DNA of 22,548 nucleotides from CAYLZN01 sp964387935 (GTDB lineage: Bacteria > Acidobacteriota > Vicinamibacteria > Vicinamibacterales > JAFNAJ01). Shown here one piece after another: positions 13,905 to 21,568 of this stretch. The notes under the pieces were generated by a model that saw nothing but the letters and a program-made list of their open reading frames with translations, was not told where the DNA came from and made no database searches. How positions within the stretch are numbered: the first letter of the stretch is position 1; every line of letters begins with the position of its first letter. Where the stretch lies: positions 1 to 22,548 of the forward strand of contig CAYLZN010000062.1 in NCBI GenBank assembly GCA_964387935.1, given 5' to 3'. Both the position numbers and the translations under genes were made by a program.

Positions 13905-15269
13905 CTATCCAATGGAAATGCTGGCTTCAGGGTAGCGGAGGCGGCTGCGGCGCGACCTGCCGATGACAGCAGTGGCCAACGTGAGCGGGCCGACGCGACC
14001 CATGAACATCATCAGCGCCAGGAGCAGCTTGCCCGCCGGGGAGAACTGGGCCACCAGGCTGCGCACGTCACCCGGATGGCCCATCGACAGCCCAACCGTG
14101 CCGAAGGCCGAGGTCGTTTCAAAGAGCGTTCGCAGCAGGTCGCGGCCCTCGATGAGGAGCAGCAGCCCTGTCACGGCGTTCAGGGCCAGGAAGGCGATCA
14201 GGCAAATGAAGAATGCCCTCGCCACCACGTCGCCCGTGAAGCGCCGCTTGAAGACCACAGGGTCTGGTTCGCCCCGGACCGTGGCCCACAACGCCGCCAC
14301 CGTCACCCCGAATGTCGTGGTTTTGACGCCGCCCCCGGTGCCGCCCGGAGAGGCGCCGATGAACATGAGCACCAGGATCAGGAAGAGTGAGGGGGTCGCC
14401 ATCGCTCCGATGTCGATGGTGTTGAACCCGGCGGTTCTTGGGCTGACCGCCTGGAAATAGGCTGCCAGAAAGGCCTCTCCCGGGCTCAGGTTGGCCAGCG
14501 TGTTGGGATTCCACCGTTCAATGGCGAAAATGGCAAGGGTGCCGCCCGCGATCAGGAAGAAAGTCAGCGCCAGGACGAGTCTGACATGCACAGATAATCT
14601 GTTGTATGACCTAATGCCTGAGCCTTCTCGCACCCACGTCCGCAACTCCTCCAGCACCACGAATCCCAGTCCACCCAGGATGATGAGCGAGGTGACCACG
14701 AGATTCACCAGCACGTCGCCGCGGAACCGCATCAAATTGTCCGGAAACAACGCGAATCCCGCGTTGTTGAACGCAGACACCGCGTGAAAGATCCCCAAAT
14801 AGGCTGAATGCCAGAACCCATGCGTCGGCGTCCACCAGGCCAGCAGGAGCAGGGCGCCCACCCCTTCGATGATCAGGGTCGTCTTCGCCACCACGCGCGT
14901 GAACCTGACGATTCCCTCGCGGGTGTCGATGTTGAGGGACTCCTGCAGCAGCAAGCGATCCTGGAAGGACATCCGTCTTCCCACGGCGCCCGCCAGTGCC
15001 GTGGAGATCGTCATGTACCCCAATCCCCCCGCCTGGATGAGCAGCAGGAGCACGACCTGGCCAAAGGTGGAGAGCGCGTTCGGCGTGTCCAGGACGATGA
15101 GGCCGGTGACGCAGACGGCGGAGGTTGCGGTGAAGAGGGCGTCGACCAGGGCGACGGACCGACCGGTCGAACTCGAGGGCGGCAGCCAGAGCAGGAGCGT
15201 GCCGGCCGAGATGAGCGCCCCGAAACTCAACGCGAGGAATCTGGCGGGTGCGAGCGGGCGACGAGCCAT
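13905..15269 (-). CDS. KtrB/TrkH-type potassium-transporting membrane subunit
   Basis: The 454-residue protein has the four membrane-pore-membrane repeats of the Trk/Ktr/HKT family. The selectivity-filter loops are visible: SAVCVTGLIVLD, SAFNNAGFALFPDN, VSPRTAGFNTID and TSAFGTVGLSMG, each with the filter glycine. The third repeat has the flexible GASPGGTGGGVKTTTF stretch that acts as the intramembrane gate in KtrB. Length and partner favour a Ktr-type rather than a TrkH-type system. The ATG at 15269 is chosen because the frame upstream lacks hydrophobic character and enters the promoter region of the divergent oxidoreductase. A local patch near 14590-14625 uses AT-rich codons unlike the rest of the gene. 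Confidence 0.92.
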   Translation of the reverse strand: MARRPLAPARFLALSFGALISAGTLLLWLPPSSSTGRSVALVDALFTATSAVCVTGLIVLDTPNALSTFGQVVLLLLIQAGGLGYMTISTALAGAVGRRMSFQDRLLLQESLNIDTREGIVRFTRVVAKTTLIIEGVGALLLLAWWTPTHGFWHSAYLGIFHAVSAFNNAGFALFPDNLMRFRGDVLVNLVVTSLIILGGLGFVVLEELRTWVREGSGIRSYNRLSVHVRLVLALTFFLIAGGTLAIFAIERWNPNTLANLSPGEAFLAAYFQAVSPRTAGFNTIDIGAMATPSLFLILVLMFIGASPGGTGGGVKTTTFGVTVAALWATVRGEPDPVVFKRRFTGDVVARAFFICLIAFLALNAVTGLLLLIEGRDLLRTLFETTSAFGTVGLSMGHPGDVRSLVAQFSPAGKLLLALMMFMGRVGPLTLATAVIGRSRRSRLRYPEASISIG

Positions 15270-15416
15270 CAGCGGGGCGTCCGGACGGAGCAAACCACCG
15301 GCGGATTCTACACCCGCGCCCTTGCGCCCGCTCGCGGCTCCGCAGTACCCTACGGCCTCACGCATCACCCTGTGTACAGGCCTCGCGGCACCGGCCGGCC
15401 GCGTTGGAGGAGTCGG
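15270..15416. other. Divergent intergenic region between the ktr and aldehyde oxidoreductase operons
   Basis: These 147 bases must hold both promoters. I see no element that matches a known consensus well in either direction. GGAGG at 15406-15410, six bases before the ATG at 15417, is the ribosome binding site of the iron-sulfur subunit. Confidence 0.6.
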
Positions 15417-16034
15417 ATGTCCGAGCACGAAAGCCCGGTCGAGAGTCAGGCGTCGTTCAGCCGGCGCAACTTCCTGAAGACCGTCGGGGTGGGCCCGCTT
15501 GCGGCCGGTCTGCTGCCTCCCGCAGACGCCGAGGCGCAACCCGGCATCCGCGAACTGGGTCCCGGCGCCGTGCCCATTGAACTGACGATCAACGGCCGCG
15601 CGTACTCGCTCGCCGTGGAACCGCGGGTGACGCTGCTCGACGCCGTGCGGGACCATCTGGATCTCACCGGCCAGAAGCGCGTCTGCGACCGCGGCAGCTG
15701 CGGCGCCTGCACGATGATCGTCGGCCGCAAGACGGTGTACGCGTGCTCGATGCTCGCCATCGAGGCCGTGGGCCAGCCCATTCGTACCGTCGAGGGGCTC
15801 GCGCAGGGCACGGTGCTCCACCCCGTGCAGCAGGCCTTCTGCGAGAGCGACGGCCTCATGTGCGGCTTCTGCACGCCCGGGTTCGTGGTCTCCACCGTCG
15901 CCCTCCTCGAGCAGCACCCGACCCCAACCCCGCAACAGGCCCGTCGGGCGCTCGACGGCAACATCTGCCGGTGCGGCACGTTCGGCCGCGTGCTCGACGC
16001 CGCGCTGAAGACCAGGGGGGTGACCCGTGGCTGA
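15417..16034 (+). CDS. Periplasmic aldehyde oxidoreductase, [2Fe-2S] subunit with Tat signal (PaoA type)
   Basis: The 205-residue protein starts with a twin-arginine signal (SRRNFLKTVGVGPLAAGLLPP), so the folded complex is exported. A plant-type [2Fe-2S] domain follows, with ligands C90, C95, C98 and C110 (CDRGSCGAC and later YAC), then the helical second [2Fe-2S] domain with C149, C152, C184 and C186 (CGFC and CRC). This is the electron-transfer subunit of the xanthine oxidase family. A Tat signal only on this subunit, combined with separate FAD and molybdenum subunits, is the PaoABC arrangement of E. coli. It overlaps the next gene by eight bases. Confidence 0.93.
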   Translation: MSEHESPVESQASFSRRNFLKTVGVGPLAAGLLPPADAEAQPGIRELGPGAVPIELTINGRAYSLAVEPRVTLLDAVRDHLDLTGQKRVCDRGSCGACTMIVGRKTVYACSMLAIEAVGQPIRTVEGLAQGTVLHPVQQAFCESDGLMCGFCTPGFVVSTVALLEQHPTPTPQQARRALDGNICRCGTFGRVLDAALKTRGVTRG

Positions 16035-18213
16035 CGATCCCCAGGTGCCGGAGGTCCAGGCGCCGTCGGCTCCATCGGCTCATGCGAAATACGCGTGGCC
16101 GAAGGAGCGCGTGCTGCTCGGCACGTCCACGCGGCGCGTGGATGGTCCCGTCAAGGTGACCGGCGCCGCGAAGTACTCCTACGACATCAAGCGCCCGGGC
16201 ATGCTGTACGGCCGCATCCTGCGCTCGCCGCACGCGCACGCCCGCGTCGTCTCGCTCGATCTCGCCCCGGCGCAGCAGATGGCCGGCGTGAAGGCCTCAC
16301 TGGCGATCGTGGAACCCGGCAAGAAGGTGATGTACCAGGGCGACGAGGTCGCCGCGATCGCCGCCACGTCGGAACAGATCGCCGAGGACGCCATCCGCGC
16401 GATCAGAATTCAGTACGAGGTGCTCCCGCATCTCGCGACGGTCGAACAGGCCCTGTCGTCATCGGCTCCGGCGATCTTCGAGGGCGGCAACGTCAAGGTC
16501 GGCCATCCGGAAGAGGAGGGCGATCTCGACGCCGGGTTCAAGGCGGCGGCCCACGTGGTGGAGGGCACCTACTCCACCCAGGTGCAGACCCACGTCTCCC
16601 TCGAGACCCACGGGTGTGTCTGCGAGTGGGAGGGCGAGCGGCTCACGGCGTGGGTGTCCACGCAGGCCGTGCACGGCACGCGTGAGGGCTTCGCGCAGGG
16701 GCTCGGGATCCCCCAGGCGAACGTCCGGGTCATCACCGAGTTCATGGGGGGCGGCTTCGGCAGCAAGTTCGGGCCGGACGTGCAGGGCATCGTCTGCGCG
16801 AGGCTGGCGAAAGAGGCAGGCGCCGCCGTCAAGCTGATGCTCGATCGCAAGGAGGAGCATCTGGCCATGGGCAACCGGCCCTCGGCGTCCGCGAAGATCC
16901 GCGCGGGCGTCGCCGCGGACGGGACGCTCACCGCGTTCGAAGCGGAATCGTGGGGCACCGGCGGGGCGGGCGCGGGCGCGGGGTTCCCGCTGCCTTACGT
17001 GTATGTGTTCCCCAACCGGCGCCGCGTGCACAAGGACGTCTACATCAATGCCGGCCAGCAGCGCGCCATGCGGGCGCCCGGCCACCCGCAGGGGTGTTTC
17101 ATCACCGAGGTCCTGATGGACGAGCTCGCCGACAAGGTGAGGATGGACCCGGTGGCGTTCCGGTTGAAGAACCTGCCGCCGCAGGCGCCCGCCGCGATGT
17201 GGCGCTCGTACTTCCCGATGGCCGCCAAGCGATTCGGCTGGGAGAAGCGACACCCGACGGGCGATCCCGCCCCGGGTCCGATCAAGCGCGGGTTCGGGTG
17301 CGCGGCGAACCGCTGGGGCGGGGCCGGCCGCGGCACGCGCGCTCACTGCGAAATCTACCCGGACGGCAGCGTCGTCGTGCAGTGCGGGACGCAGGATCTC
17401 GGCGTGGGCACGAAGACGCTCGTCGCGCTCGTCGCGGGTGAGACACTGGGCCTGCCGGTGAGCGCCATCAACGCCCAGATCGGCGACAGCAACTTCCCGT
17501 TCAGCGGCGGCAGCGGCGGCAGCACGACCGCGGCGGCCGTGTCCCCCGCCATCCGCGTCACGACCAGCCTGGCGCTCGAAGCCCTCGCCAGGCGCATCGC
17601 GCCGACCCTGGGCGTCCCGGCCGAGGATCTCACCGCGAGCGCGGGGCGCGTGCACGCGAAGAGCGACCCGTCGAAGGGGCTCGCGTGGAAGGACGCCTGC
17701 AAGCGGCTCGGGACCGAACCCGTGATGGTCGATGGCGAGTGGCAGGCGGGGCTGTCGGCCTCCGGCACGAGCGGCGTGCAGTTTGCCGAGGTCGAGGTGG
17801 ACATCGAGACGGGCATCACGCGGGTCAAGCGCATCACCTGCGTGCAGGACTGCGGCCTCGTCGTCAACAAGCTCACCGCGGAGAGCCAGTGTCTCGGCGG
17901 CATCACCATGGGGCTCGGATTCGCGCTGTTCGAGGACCGCATCCTCGATCGCAACACTGGGAGGATGGTGAATCCGAACATGGAGTGGTACCTCGTGCCC
18001 GGCATGTCCGACGTGCCGGACATCGACATCGCCCTCGTCGATCAGCCGGAGCGTGGCGTCATCGGCATCGGGGAGCCGCCCGCGATCTCGACGGCCGCGG
18101 CCATTGCCAACGCGGTGGCCAACGCGATCGGGGTCCGCGTGCGGAGCCTGCCGATCACGCCGGCCCGCGTGCTGGCGGCGCTCGACCTCGAGAAGTCAGG
18201 AGGCACCTGGTGA
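16027..18213 (+). CDS. Aldehyde oxidoreductase, molybdenum cofactor-binding subunit (PaoC type)
   Basis: The 728-residue catalytic subunit of the xanthine oxidase family hydroxylates substrates, probably aldehydes to acids, at a molybdenum centre. The first part (29-130) has the RVDGPVKVTGAAKYSYDI and YGRILRSPHAHARV blocks. Cofactor contacts include STQAVHG, EFMGGGFGSKFG, QRAMRAPGHPQG and GGSGGSTTAAAV. The catalytic glutamate is E683 in IGIGEPPAIS. It lacks a signal of its own and should be carried through Tat by the iron-sulfur subunit. Translation starts at a GTG at 16027 inside the previous gene, with a G-rich site (AGGGGGG) in front. The matching maturation factor of the XdhC/PaoD type is not in the window. 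The actual substrate cannot be told from sequence. Confidence 0.92.
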   Translation: MADDPQVPEVQAPSAPSAHAKYAWPKERVLLGTSTRRVDGPVKVTGAAKYSYDIKRPGMLYGRILRSPHAHARVVSLDLAPAQQMAGVKASLAIVEPGKKVMYQGDEVAAIAATSEQIAEDAIRAIRIQYEVLPHLATVEQALSSSAPAIFEGGNVKVGHPEEEGDLDAGFKAAAHVVEGTYSTQVQTHVSLETHGCVCEWEGERLTAWVSTQAVHGTREGFAQGLGIPQANVRVITEFMGGGFGSKFGPDVQGIVCARLAKEAGAAVKLMLDRKEEHLAMGNRPSASAKIRAGVAADGTLTAFEAESWGTGGAGAGAGFPLPYVYVFPNRRRVHKDVYINAGQQRAMRAPGHPQGCFITEVLMDELADKVRMDPVAFRLKNLPPQAPAAMWRSYFPMAAKRFGWEKRHPTGDPAPGPIKRGFGCAANRWGGAGRGTRAHCEIYPDGSVVVQCGTQDLGVGTKTLVALVAGETLGLPVSAINAQIGDSNFPFSGGSGGSTTAAAVSPAIRVTTSLALEALARRIAPTLGVPAEDLTASAGRVHAKSDPSKGLAWKDACKRLGTEPVMVDGEWQAGLSASGTSGVQFAEVEVDIETGITRVKRITCVQDCGLVVNKLTAESQCLGGITMGLGFALFEDRILDRNTGRMVNPNMEWYLVPGMSDVPDIDIALVDQPERGVIGIGEPPAISTAAAIANAVANAIGVRVRSLPITPARVLAALDLEKSGGTW

Positions 18214-19202
18214 AGGCCTTTGCCTACGTCAACGCGGCCAACGAGAAAGAGGCGCTCGCCGCGCTCGTGCCGGAGCGCGGGCGGTCGCTGCCACTCGCCG
18301 GAGGCCAGGACCTCCTGGCGCTGATGAAGGACTACGTCGCGCGGCCGGATCGGATCGTCAACGTGAAGACGCTCGACGCCACGGTCGCGACTGCTGGCGA
18401 CGGCGGACTCCGGATCGGCTCTGCGGTGACGCTGGCAGCGCTGGCTGCCCATGAGGGTGCGCGCAAGGCCTACCCGGCCCTGACGTACGCGGCCCAGGAA
18501 GTGGGCACGCCGCAGATTCGCCACGTGGGGACCGTGGGCGGCAACCTGTGCCAGCGGCCGCGCTGCTGGTACTTCCGCAACGAGGAGTTCCACTGTCTCA
18601 AGAAGGGCGGCCCGCGGTGCTACGCCGTGGAAGGCGAGAACCAGTTCCACGCGATCTTCGGTGACGGGCCCTGCCACATCGTCCACGCGTCGAGCCTGGC
18701 CGTTCCGCTGCTGGCCTACAACGCGCGGATGCGCGTTGCCGGCCAGAACGGCGAACGCGAGGTGCCGGCCGAGGAGTTCTTCGTCATGCCGGACCAGAGC
18801 ATGTTCGCCGAGAACGTGCTGCGGCCGACTGAGCTGCTGACGCACGTCATCCTGCCTCCTCCAGGCAACGTGAAGAGCGCCACCTACGAGGTGCGCTACA
18901 AGCAGTCGCACGACTGGCCCCTCGCCTTCGCGACGGCCGTCCTGTCGTTCGAGGGCCGGACCGTGACCGGCGCGCGCCTCGTGCTCGGCGCGGTCGCGCC
19001 CGTCCCGTGGCGTGTGCGCGAGGCGGAACGCGAGCTGACGGGCAAGACGATCAACGAAGTCGTGGCGGACCGCGTGGCGCAGGTGGCCGTGTCGTCGGCA
19101 CGGCCCATGAGCCAGAACGCCTACAAGGTGCAGATCGCCCGCACGGCGTTGAAGCGCTGCATCCTGGCCGCGGCAGCGCAGGGCGCGGCGACCGCGGAAT
19201 GA
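18210..19202 (+). CDS. Aldehyde oxidoreductase, FAD subunit with extra [4Fe-4S] cluster (PaoB type)
   Basis: The 330-residue protein has the FAD-binding fold of CoxM/PaoB subunits: LPLAGGQDLLALMK for the pyrophosphate, and TVGGNLCQRPRCWYF near the isoalloxazine. Between the FAD motifs lie four cysteines, C114, C119, C129 and C137, in the spacing that binds an additional [4Fe-4S] cluster in PaoB and 4-hydroxybenzoyl-CoA reductase. The C-terminal domain (from about 215) is the usual CO dehydrogenase flavoprotein end. It passes electrons from the iron-sulfur subunit onward. The GTG start at 18210 overlaps the previous stop (GTGA) and has AGGAGG six bases upstream. Confidence 0.92.
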   Translation: MKAFAYVNAANEKEALAALVPERGRSLPLAGGQDLLALMKDYVARPDRIVNVKTLDATVATAGDGGLRIGSAVTLAALAAHEGARKAYPALTYAAQEVGTPQIRHVGTVGGNLCQRPRCWYFRNEEFHCLKKGGPRCYAVEGENQFHAIFGDGPCHIVHASSLAVPLLAYNARMRVAGQNGEREVPAEEFFVMPDQSMFAENVLRPTELLTHVILPPPGNVKSATYEVRYKQSHDWPLAFATAVLSFEGRTVTGARLVLGAVAPVPWRVREAERELTGKTINEVVADRVAQVAVSSARPMSQNAYKVQIARTALKRCILAAAAQGAATAE

Positions 19203-19212
19203 GGGGGCATCC

Positions 19213-19458
19213 ATGAGTCACGGTACCCACCCACAGCCAGCCTCGGCCCTCGTGTCCGCCCAGCACTGCACCCACCTGCGGCACAAGGGGATGTACGTGA
19301 TGTCTCTCGCAGACCCCTGCGAGGCCGAGTTCTGCGGCCGCTACGACGCCACCGCCTACTGGTGCACCAGGACGATGAAGGGGCTGGGCCCGGATGGACA
19401 ACCCGTGCACGCGGACCGCTGCCGGTCCGGGTGCGGCCGGCACTGCTGCGCGAGTTGA
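19213..19458 (+). CDS. Small protein with eight cysteines, coupled to the aldehyde oxidoreductase
   Basis: The 81-residue protein has no signal peptide or membrane segment. Cysteines are at 19, 36, 41, 51, 70, 74, 78 and 79, and there are several histidines (H18, H21, H24, H66, H77). The pattern (C-x4-C-x9-C, then C-x3-C-x3-CC) suggests binding of a metal ion or a cluster. I do not recognise a family. It lies 10 bases after the FAD subunit stop, with GAGGGGG in front of the ATG, and 16 bases before the next gene, so it belongs to this operon and could be an assembly or electron-transfer partner. That role is inference only. Coding status is supported by position, ribosome binding site and the non-random cysteines. 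Confidence 0.72.
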   Translation: MSHGTHPQPASALVSAQHCTHLRHKGMYVMSLADPCEAEFCGRYDATAYWCTRTMKGLGPDGQPVHADRCRSGCGRHCCAS

Positions 19459-19474
19459 CGCGACGCCCGCATCG

Positions 19475-20149
19475 GTGAAGCGCTCTCTTCTCGCGCTCCG
19501 GCTCGCGGCCCTGATGCTGCTGCCGGGATTCTGGGCTCCGATCCCGGCACTCGCCCAGACACTGTCGGCGAGCACGCACACGGAAGCCGTGCCTCCAGAC
19601 CTGGCTGCACCGCTCGCCGGCGCGCTGGGGCCAGGTGGGCTCCGGGTGACGCTGCCTCAGGTCGTTCTCGATTTCTGGTGGGTGAAGGTCGTGCCCACGG
19701 TCGCGGGCCACCCGTCTGCGGCAACCGGCACCTGGAGGGACGTCGCGGAGGGCACGCTGATTGGTGCCATGCGCCTGTCCGGGCCCGTGCGGGATATCCG
19801 GGGACGGACGCTCAGGCCCGGCGTGTACACCTTGCGGTACGCGCAGCAGCCGGCAAACGGGGATCACATTGGTGTATCGCCCTACCGGGAGTTCCTGCTG
19901 GCGAGTCCGGCCGCGATCGACCAGCGGGTGGAGGCGCCCGGCAATGAAGGAACCGTGACGCTCTCGCGACAGGCAGTGGGCGCTTCGCATCCTGCGGTGT
20001 TCTCGATCGATCCCCCGGCGACGACCGCGCCGCCCGGCGCAGTGACCACCAACGAAGCCGGACACGAGGCGATTGTCGTGGAGGTACCCGTGGCCGGTGG
20101 CCGGGCCCTGCGGTTCGGGCTCGTGCTGGTGGGTCGGCTCGAGGCGTAG
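19475..20149 (+). CDS. Secreted protein of unknown function, last gene of the oxidoreductase operon
   Basis: The 224-residue product begins with a Sec signal peptide (KRSLLALRLAALMLLPGFWAP, then IPALAQ). The mature part seems to be a single beta-rich domain with a characteristic block around 100-145: GTLIGAMRLSGPVRDIRGR, then LRPGVYTLRYAQQP and a GDHIGVSPYREFLL segment. I have the impression that this block recurs in secreted proteins of Acidobacteriota, but I know no function for it. The GTG at 19475 is chosen because it places the signal peptide at the N-terminus; an ATG at 19394 would overlap the cysteine-rich gene by 65 bases. Being periplasmic, it could meet the Tat-exported oxidoreductase. 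Confidence 0.75.
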   Translation: MKRSLLALRLAALMLLPGFWAPIPALAQTLSASTHTEAVPPDLAAPLAGALGPGGLRVTLPQVVLDFWWVKVVPTVAGHPSAATGTWRDVAEGTLIGAMRLSGPVRDIRGRTLRPGVYTLRYAQQPANGDHIGVSPYREFLLASPAAIDQRVEAPGNEGTVTLSRQAVGASHPAVFSIDPPATTAPPGAVTTNEAGHEAIVVEVPVAGGRALRFGLVLVGRLEA

Positions 20150-20152
20150 CTG

Positions 20153-20194
20153 CCAGTCACCAGTTACCAGTTTCCAGTTGCCAGTTTCCAGTTT
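20153..20194. repeat. Period-7 tandem repeat, six units of CCAGTTN type
   Basis: CCAGTCA, CCAGTTA, CCAGTTT, CCAGTTG, CCAGTTT and CCAGTTT follow each other without gaps, starting three bases after the stop of the preceding gene. Confidence 0.9.
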
Positions 20195-20231
20195 CCTCGC
20201 GGACGAGACCCCCCAGGCGCCCGACGACAGG

Positions 20232-20287
20232 CACCGAGAACCGAGAACCGAGAACCGAGAACCGAAAACTGATAACCGACAACCGAT
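20232..20287. repeat. Period-7 tandem repeat, eight units of AACCGAN type
   Basis: The units are CACCGAG, three AACCGAG, AACCGAA, AACTGAT, AACCGAC and AACCGAT, ending four bases before the U-run region of the small-RNA terminator at 20294. Confidence 0.9.
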
Positions 20288-20293
20288 CGTACG

Positions 20294-20324
20294 AAAAATG
20301 GGCCCAGGTAGAGGTCCTGGGCCC
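20294..20324 (-). terminator. Rho-independent terminator of the predicted small RNA
   Basis: On the minus strand GGGCCCAGG (20324-20316) and CCTGGGCCC (20308-20300) form a perfect 9-bp stem with a 7-base loop, followed by A and five T residues. It could also end read-through from the MetF-like operon, but that gene stops about 390 bases earlier. Confidence 0.88.
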
Positions 20325-20387
20325 GGGGGGAAGGAGAGGGACGGTTGTTCGTTCGCCCGCGCCACCGGGCGATTCGTCCGTCTGTTT
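20294..20387 (-). ncRNA. Predicted small RNA of about 92 nt with C-rich anti-Shine-Dalgarno segment
   Basis: A -24/-12 element at 20411-20396 predicts a start near 20385. The RNA would hold a perfect 7-bp hairpin (TCGCCCG at 20372-20366 on the minus strand with CGGGCGA at 20359-20353, loop of six), then an unpaired stretch containing CGTCCCTCTCCTTCCCCCC (about 20343-20325), then the terminator. CUCCUU is the core of the anti-Shine-Dalgarno sequence, and unpaired C-rich loops of this kind are the seed in several known bacterial trans-acting small RNAs. No open reading frame of note fits inside it. The support is architectural: promoter, hairpin, seed and terminator in the right order and spacing. 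Confidence 0.55.
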
Positions 20388-20395
20388 ATGAATTC

Positions 20396-20411
20396 TGCAC
20401 TTTGCTTGCCA
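20396..20411 (-). promoter_or_regulatory. Sigma-54-type -24/-12 promoter of the predicted small RNA
   Basis: TGGCAAGCAAAGTGCA on the minus strand differs from TGGCACGNNNNTTGCW at two positions and has GG and GC exactly 10 bases apart. It is intergenic and lies about 100 bases before a strong terminator. Confidence 0.5.
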
Positions 20412-20687
20412 ATTGTCAACCTCTTGTTTAAAGCCCGCGACTTGTCTGCCTGATTGGGGAGACTTTTTCTTGCATGACGTTCTTGTGTGTTCTGTTACGA
20501 CTTTGTTGGCCTGAGAAGGAACTGTTATGGGAATGACCGGCGGCACCAGGCGGTCGCCGTCTTCAGGCGAGAAGCCGCAGATATTATGTCTTATGACCAA
20601 TTTTGCTAGACTTCAATGTATATTTCTGTTTTATGACCTAATTTGGCTCCCGCGCCGTCCTGCACCGTGACGCCCGGCCCCACCAGC
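20412..20687. other. AT-richer intergenic stretch without a gene
   Basis: I see no gene here. The base composition is clearly lower in GC than all flanking genes. On the minus strand GGTCATAA occurs twice (around 20635-20628 and 20598-20591), the second followed in phase by GACATAA, so an operator is possible. CTTTGTTGG at 20501-20509 (plus strand) also occurs upstream of the PEP-CTERM promoter at 13127-13135. A GC-rich stem-forming segment lies at about 20536-20578. Confidence 0.5.
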
Positions 20688-20715
20688 CGCCGGCCGCGAG
20701 CCGCAAGCCGCTAGC
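20688..20715. repeat. Period-7 tandem repeat overlapping the stop codon of the MetF-like gene
   Basis: CGCCGGC, CGCGAGC, CGCAAGC and CGCTAGC are contiguous. The TAG stop of the minus-strand gene (20713-20711) lies inside the last unit, so the repeat supplies the end of the protein. Confidence 0.75.
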
Positions 20716-21568
20716 CGACTTCGTTGCCCTGCTCAACCCGATCGAGCAAGAGGTGGGCTCGACTCAACGGCAGGTTGCTGATGTAGACATGCCGAACGCC
20801 CGCGGCTCGCAGTGCCTGCAGCGTCCGCGCACAGACCTCTTCCGCCGACGCGCCGCTCCCGAACTCAGCCGAGAGTTCTCCCTCCGGCACGGGAATGAAG
20901 TCCCGTAAGGCCCCCAAGGTGGCCGGATTCGCGCTCCGATAATAAAAGACGCCGAACAACCCCGGGAGCTCGAGCCCGCGTCGCACCGCCTCGTTGAGAA
21001 ACCGATCGACCGCCGGCACGTGGTGGTGCGACACGATCTGGGTCAGGTAGAACTCCGCCGCGTTCCCCGGGTCGAGCAGGTACTCCACCTGGCGCACGGG
21101 GTCTGCGTGTGGATTGGCCCACCCCCCCAGCACGAGGCCCGGCTGTCTCGCGCGGATGGCTTGCCGCAACTGCCAGGCGTGAGGCACGCACCTCGGCGGG
21201 CCCAGGGTGTGATCGCCCCCGAGCACGACGAGCGCCGGAAACCCGTGCAGCACCGCCCGGTCCGCATACGCCAGGCAATACTCCAGCGAGTGCTTCGCCG
21301 TGAGGAAGGGGGCGACGTGTTCGCGGGGCACGTCCTGGCCAAGATTGGCCACGAGGTGCCGCAGGTTGTCCTCTTCCTGGGATCCGACCGCGCTGTCGGT
21401 CAGGAACACGCGACGATTTTGACGGACCAGCCGTCGGACCGCGTGATAGGTGTCAATCCACGCGTCGATGCCGGCCCGGGTCCCCAGCATGGCCCGGGGC
21501 GGCCGCAGTTCGGCCGCGACCACCGACCCGTCGGTCCGCAAGGCGTCCAGCAAACCGCTTGCGCGCAC
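20711..21568 (-). CDS. MetF-like protein (methylenetetrahydrofolate reductase family)
   Basis: The 285-residue protein appears to be a TIM barrel of the 5,10-methylenetetrahydrofolate reductase family, which uses FAD and NAD(P)H to make methyl-tetrahydrofolate. Supporting blocks are AAELRPPRAM near the N-terminus, VVLGGDHTLGP at the centre, WANPHADPVRQVEYLLDPG, FYLTQIVSHHHVPAVDRFL, and a C-terminal AGVRHVYISNLPLSRA. It is divergent from typical MetF and may act on another folate or pterin or be a paralogue. The start is a GTG at 21568 that overlaps the previous stop (TAGTG) and is preceded by GAGG, so translation is coupled to the secreted protein gene. The stop falls inside a period-7 repeat. 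Confidence 0.72.
   Translation of the reverse strand: MRASGLLDALRTDGSVVAAELRPPRAMLGTRAGIDAWIDTYHAVRRLVRQNRRVFLTDSAVGSQEEDNLRHLVANLGQDVPREHVAPFLTAKHSLEYCLAYADRAVLHGFPALVVLGGDHTLGPPRCVPHAWQLRQAIRARQPGLVLGGWANPHADPVRQVEYLLDPGNAAEFYLTQIVSHHHVPAVDRFLNEAVRRGLELPGLFGVFYYRSANPATLGALRDFIPVPEGELSAEFGSGASAEEVCARTLQALRAAGVRHVYISNLPLSRAHLLLDRVEQGNEVG

Noticed and set aside
13895..14613. GTTGTATGACCTA occurs at 13895-13907 and 14601-14613, with related TATGACC at 20600 and 20635
   Set aside because: One copy lies inside the ktrB coding sequence, and matches of this length are expected by chance between all positions of a window this long.
20300..20324. Terminator read as the end of the plus-strand oxidoreductase operon
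   Set aside because: On the plus strand the stem is followed by Gs, not Ts. The U-run lies only on the minus-strand side.
20157..20600. Minus-strand frame of 147 residues over the small-RNA region
   Set aside because: Its C-terminal half is made of translated period-7 repeats (FSVLGSRFSV type), it has no ribosome binding site, and it runs through the terminator stem.
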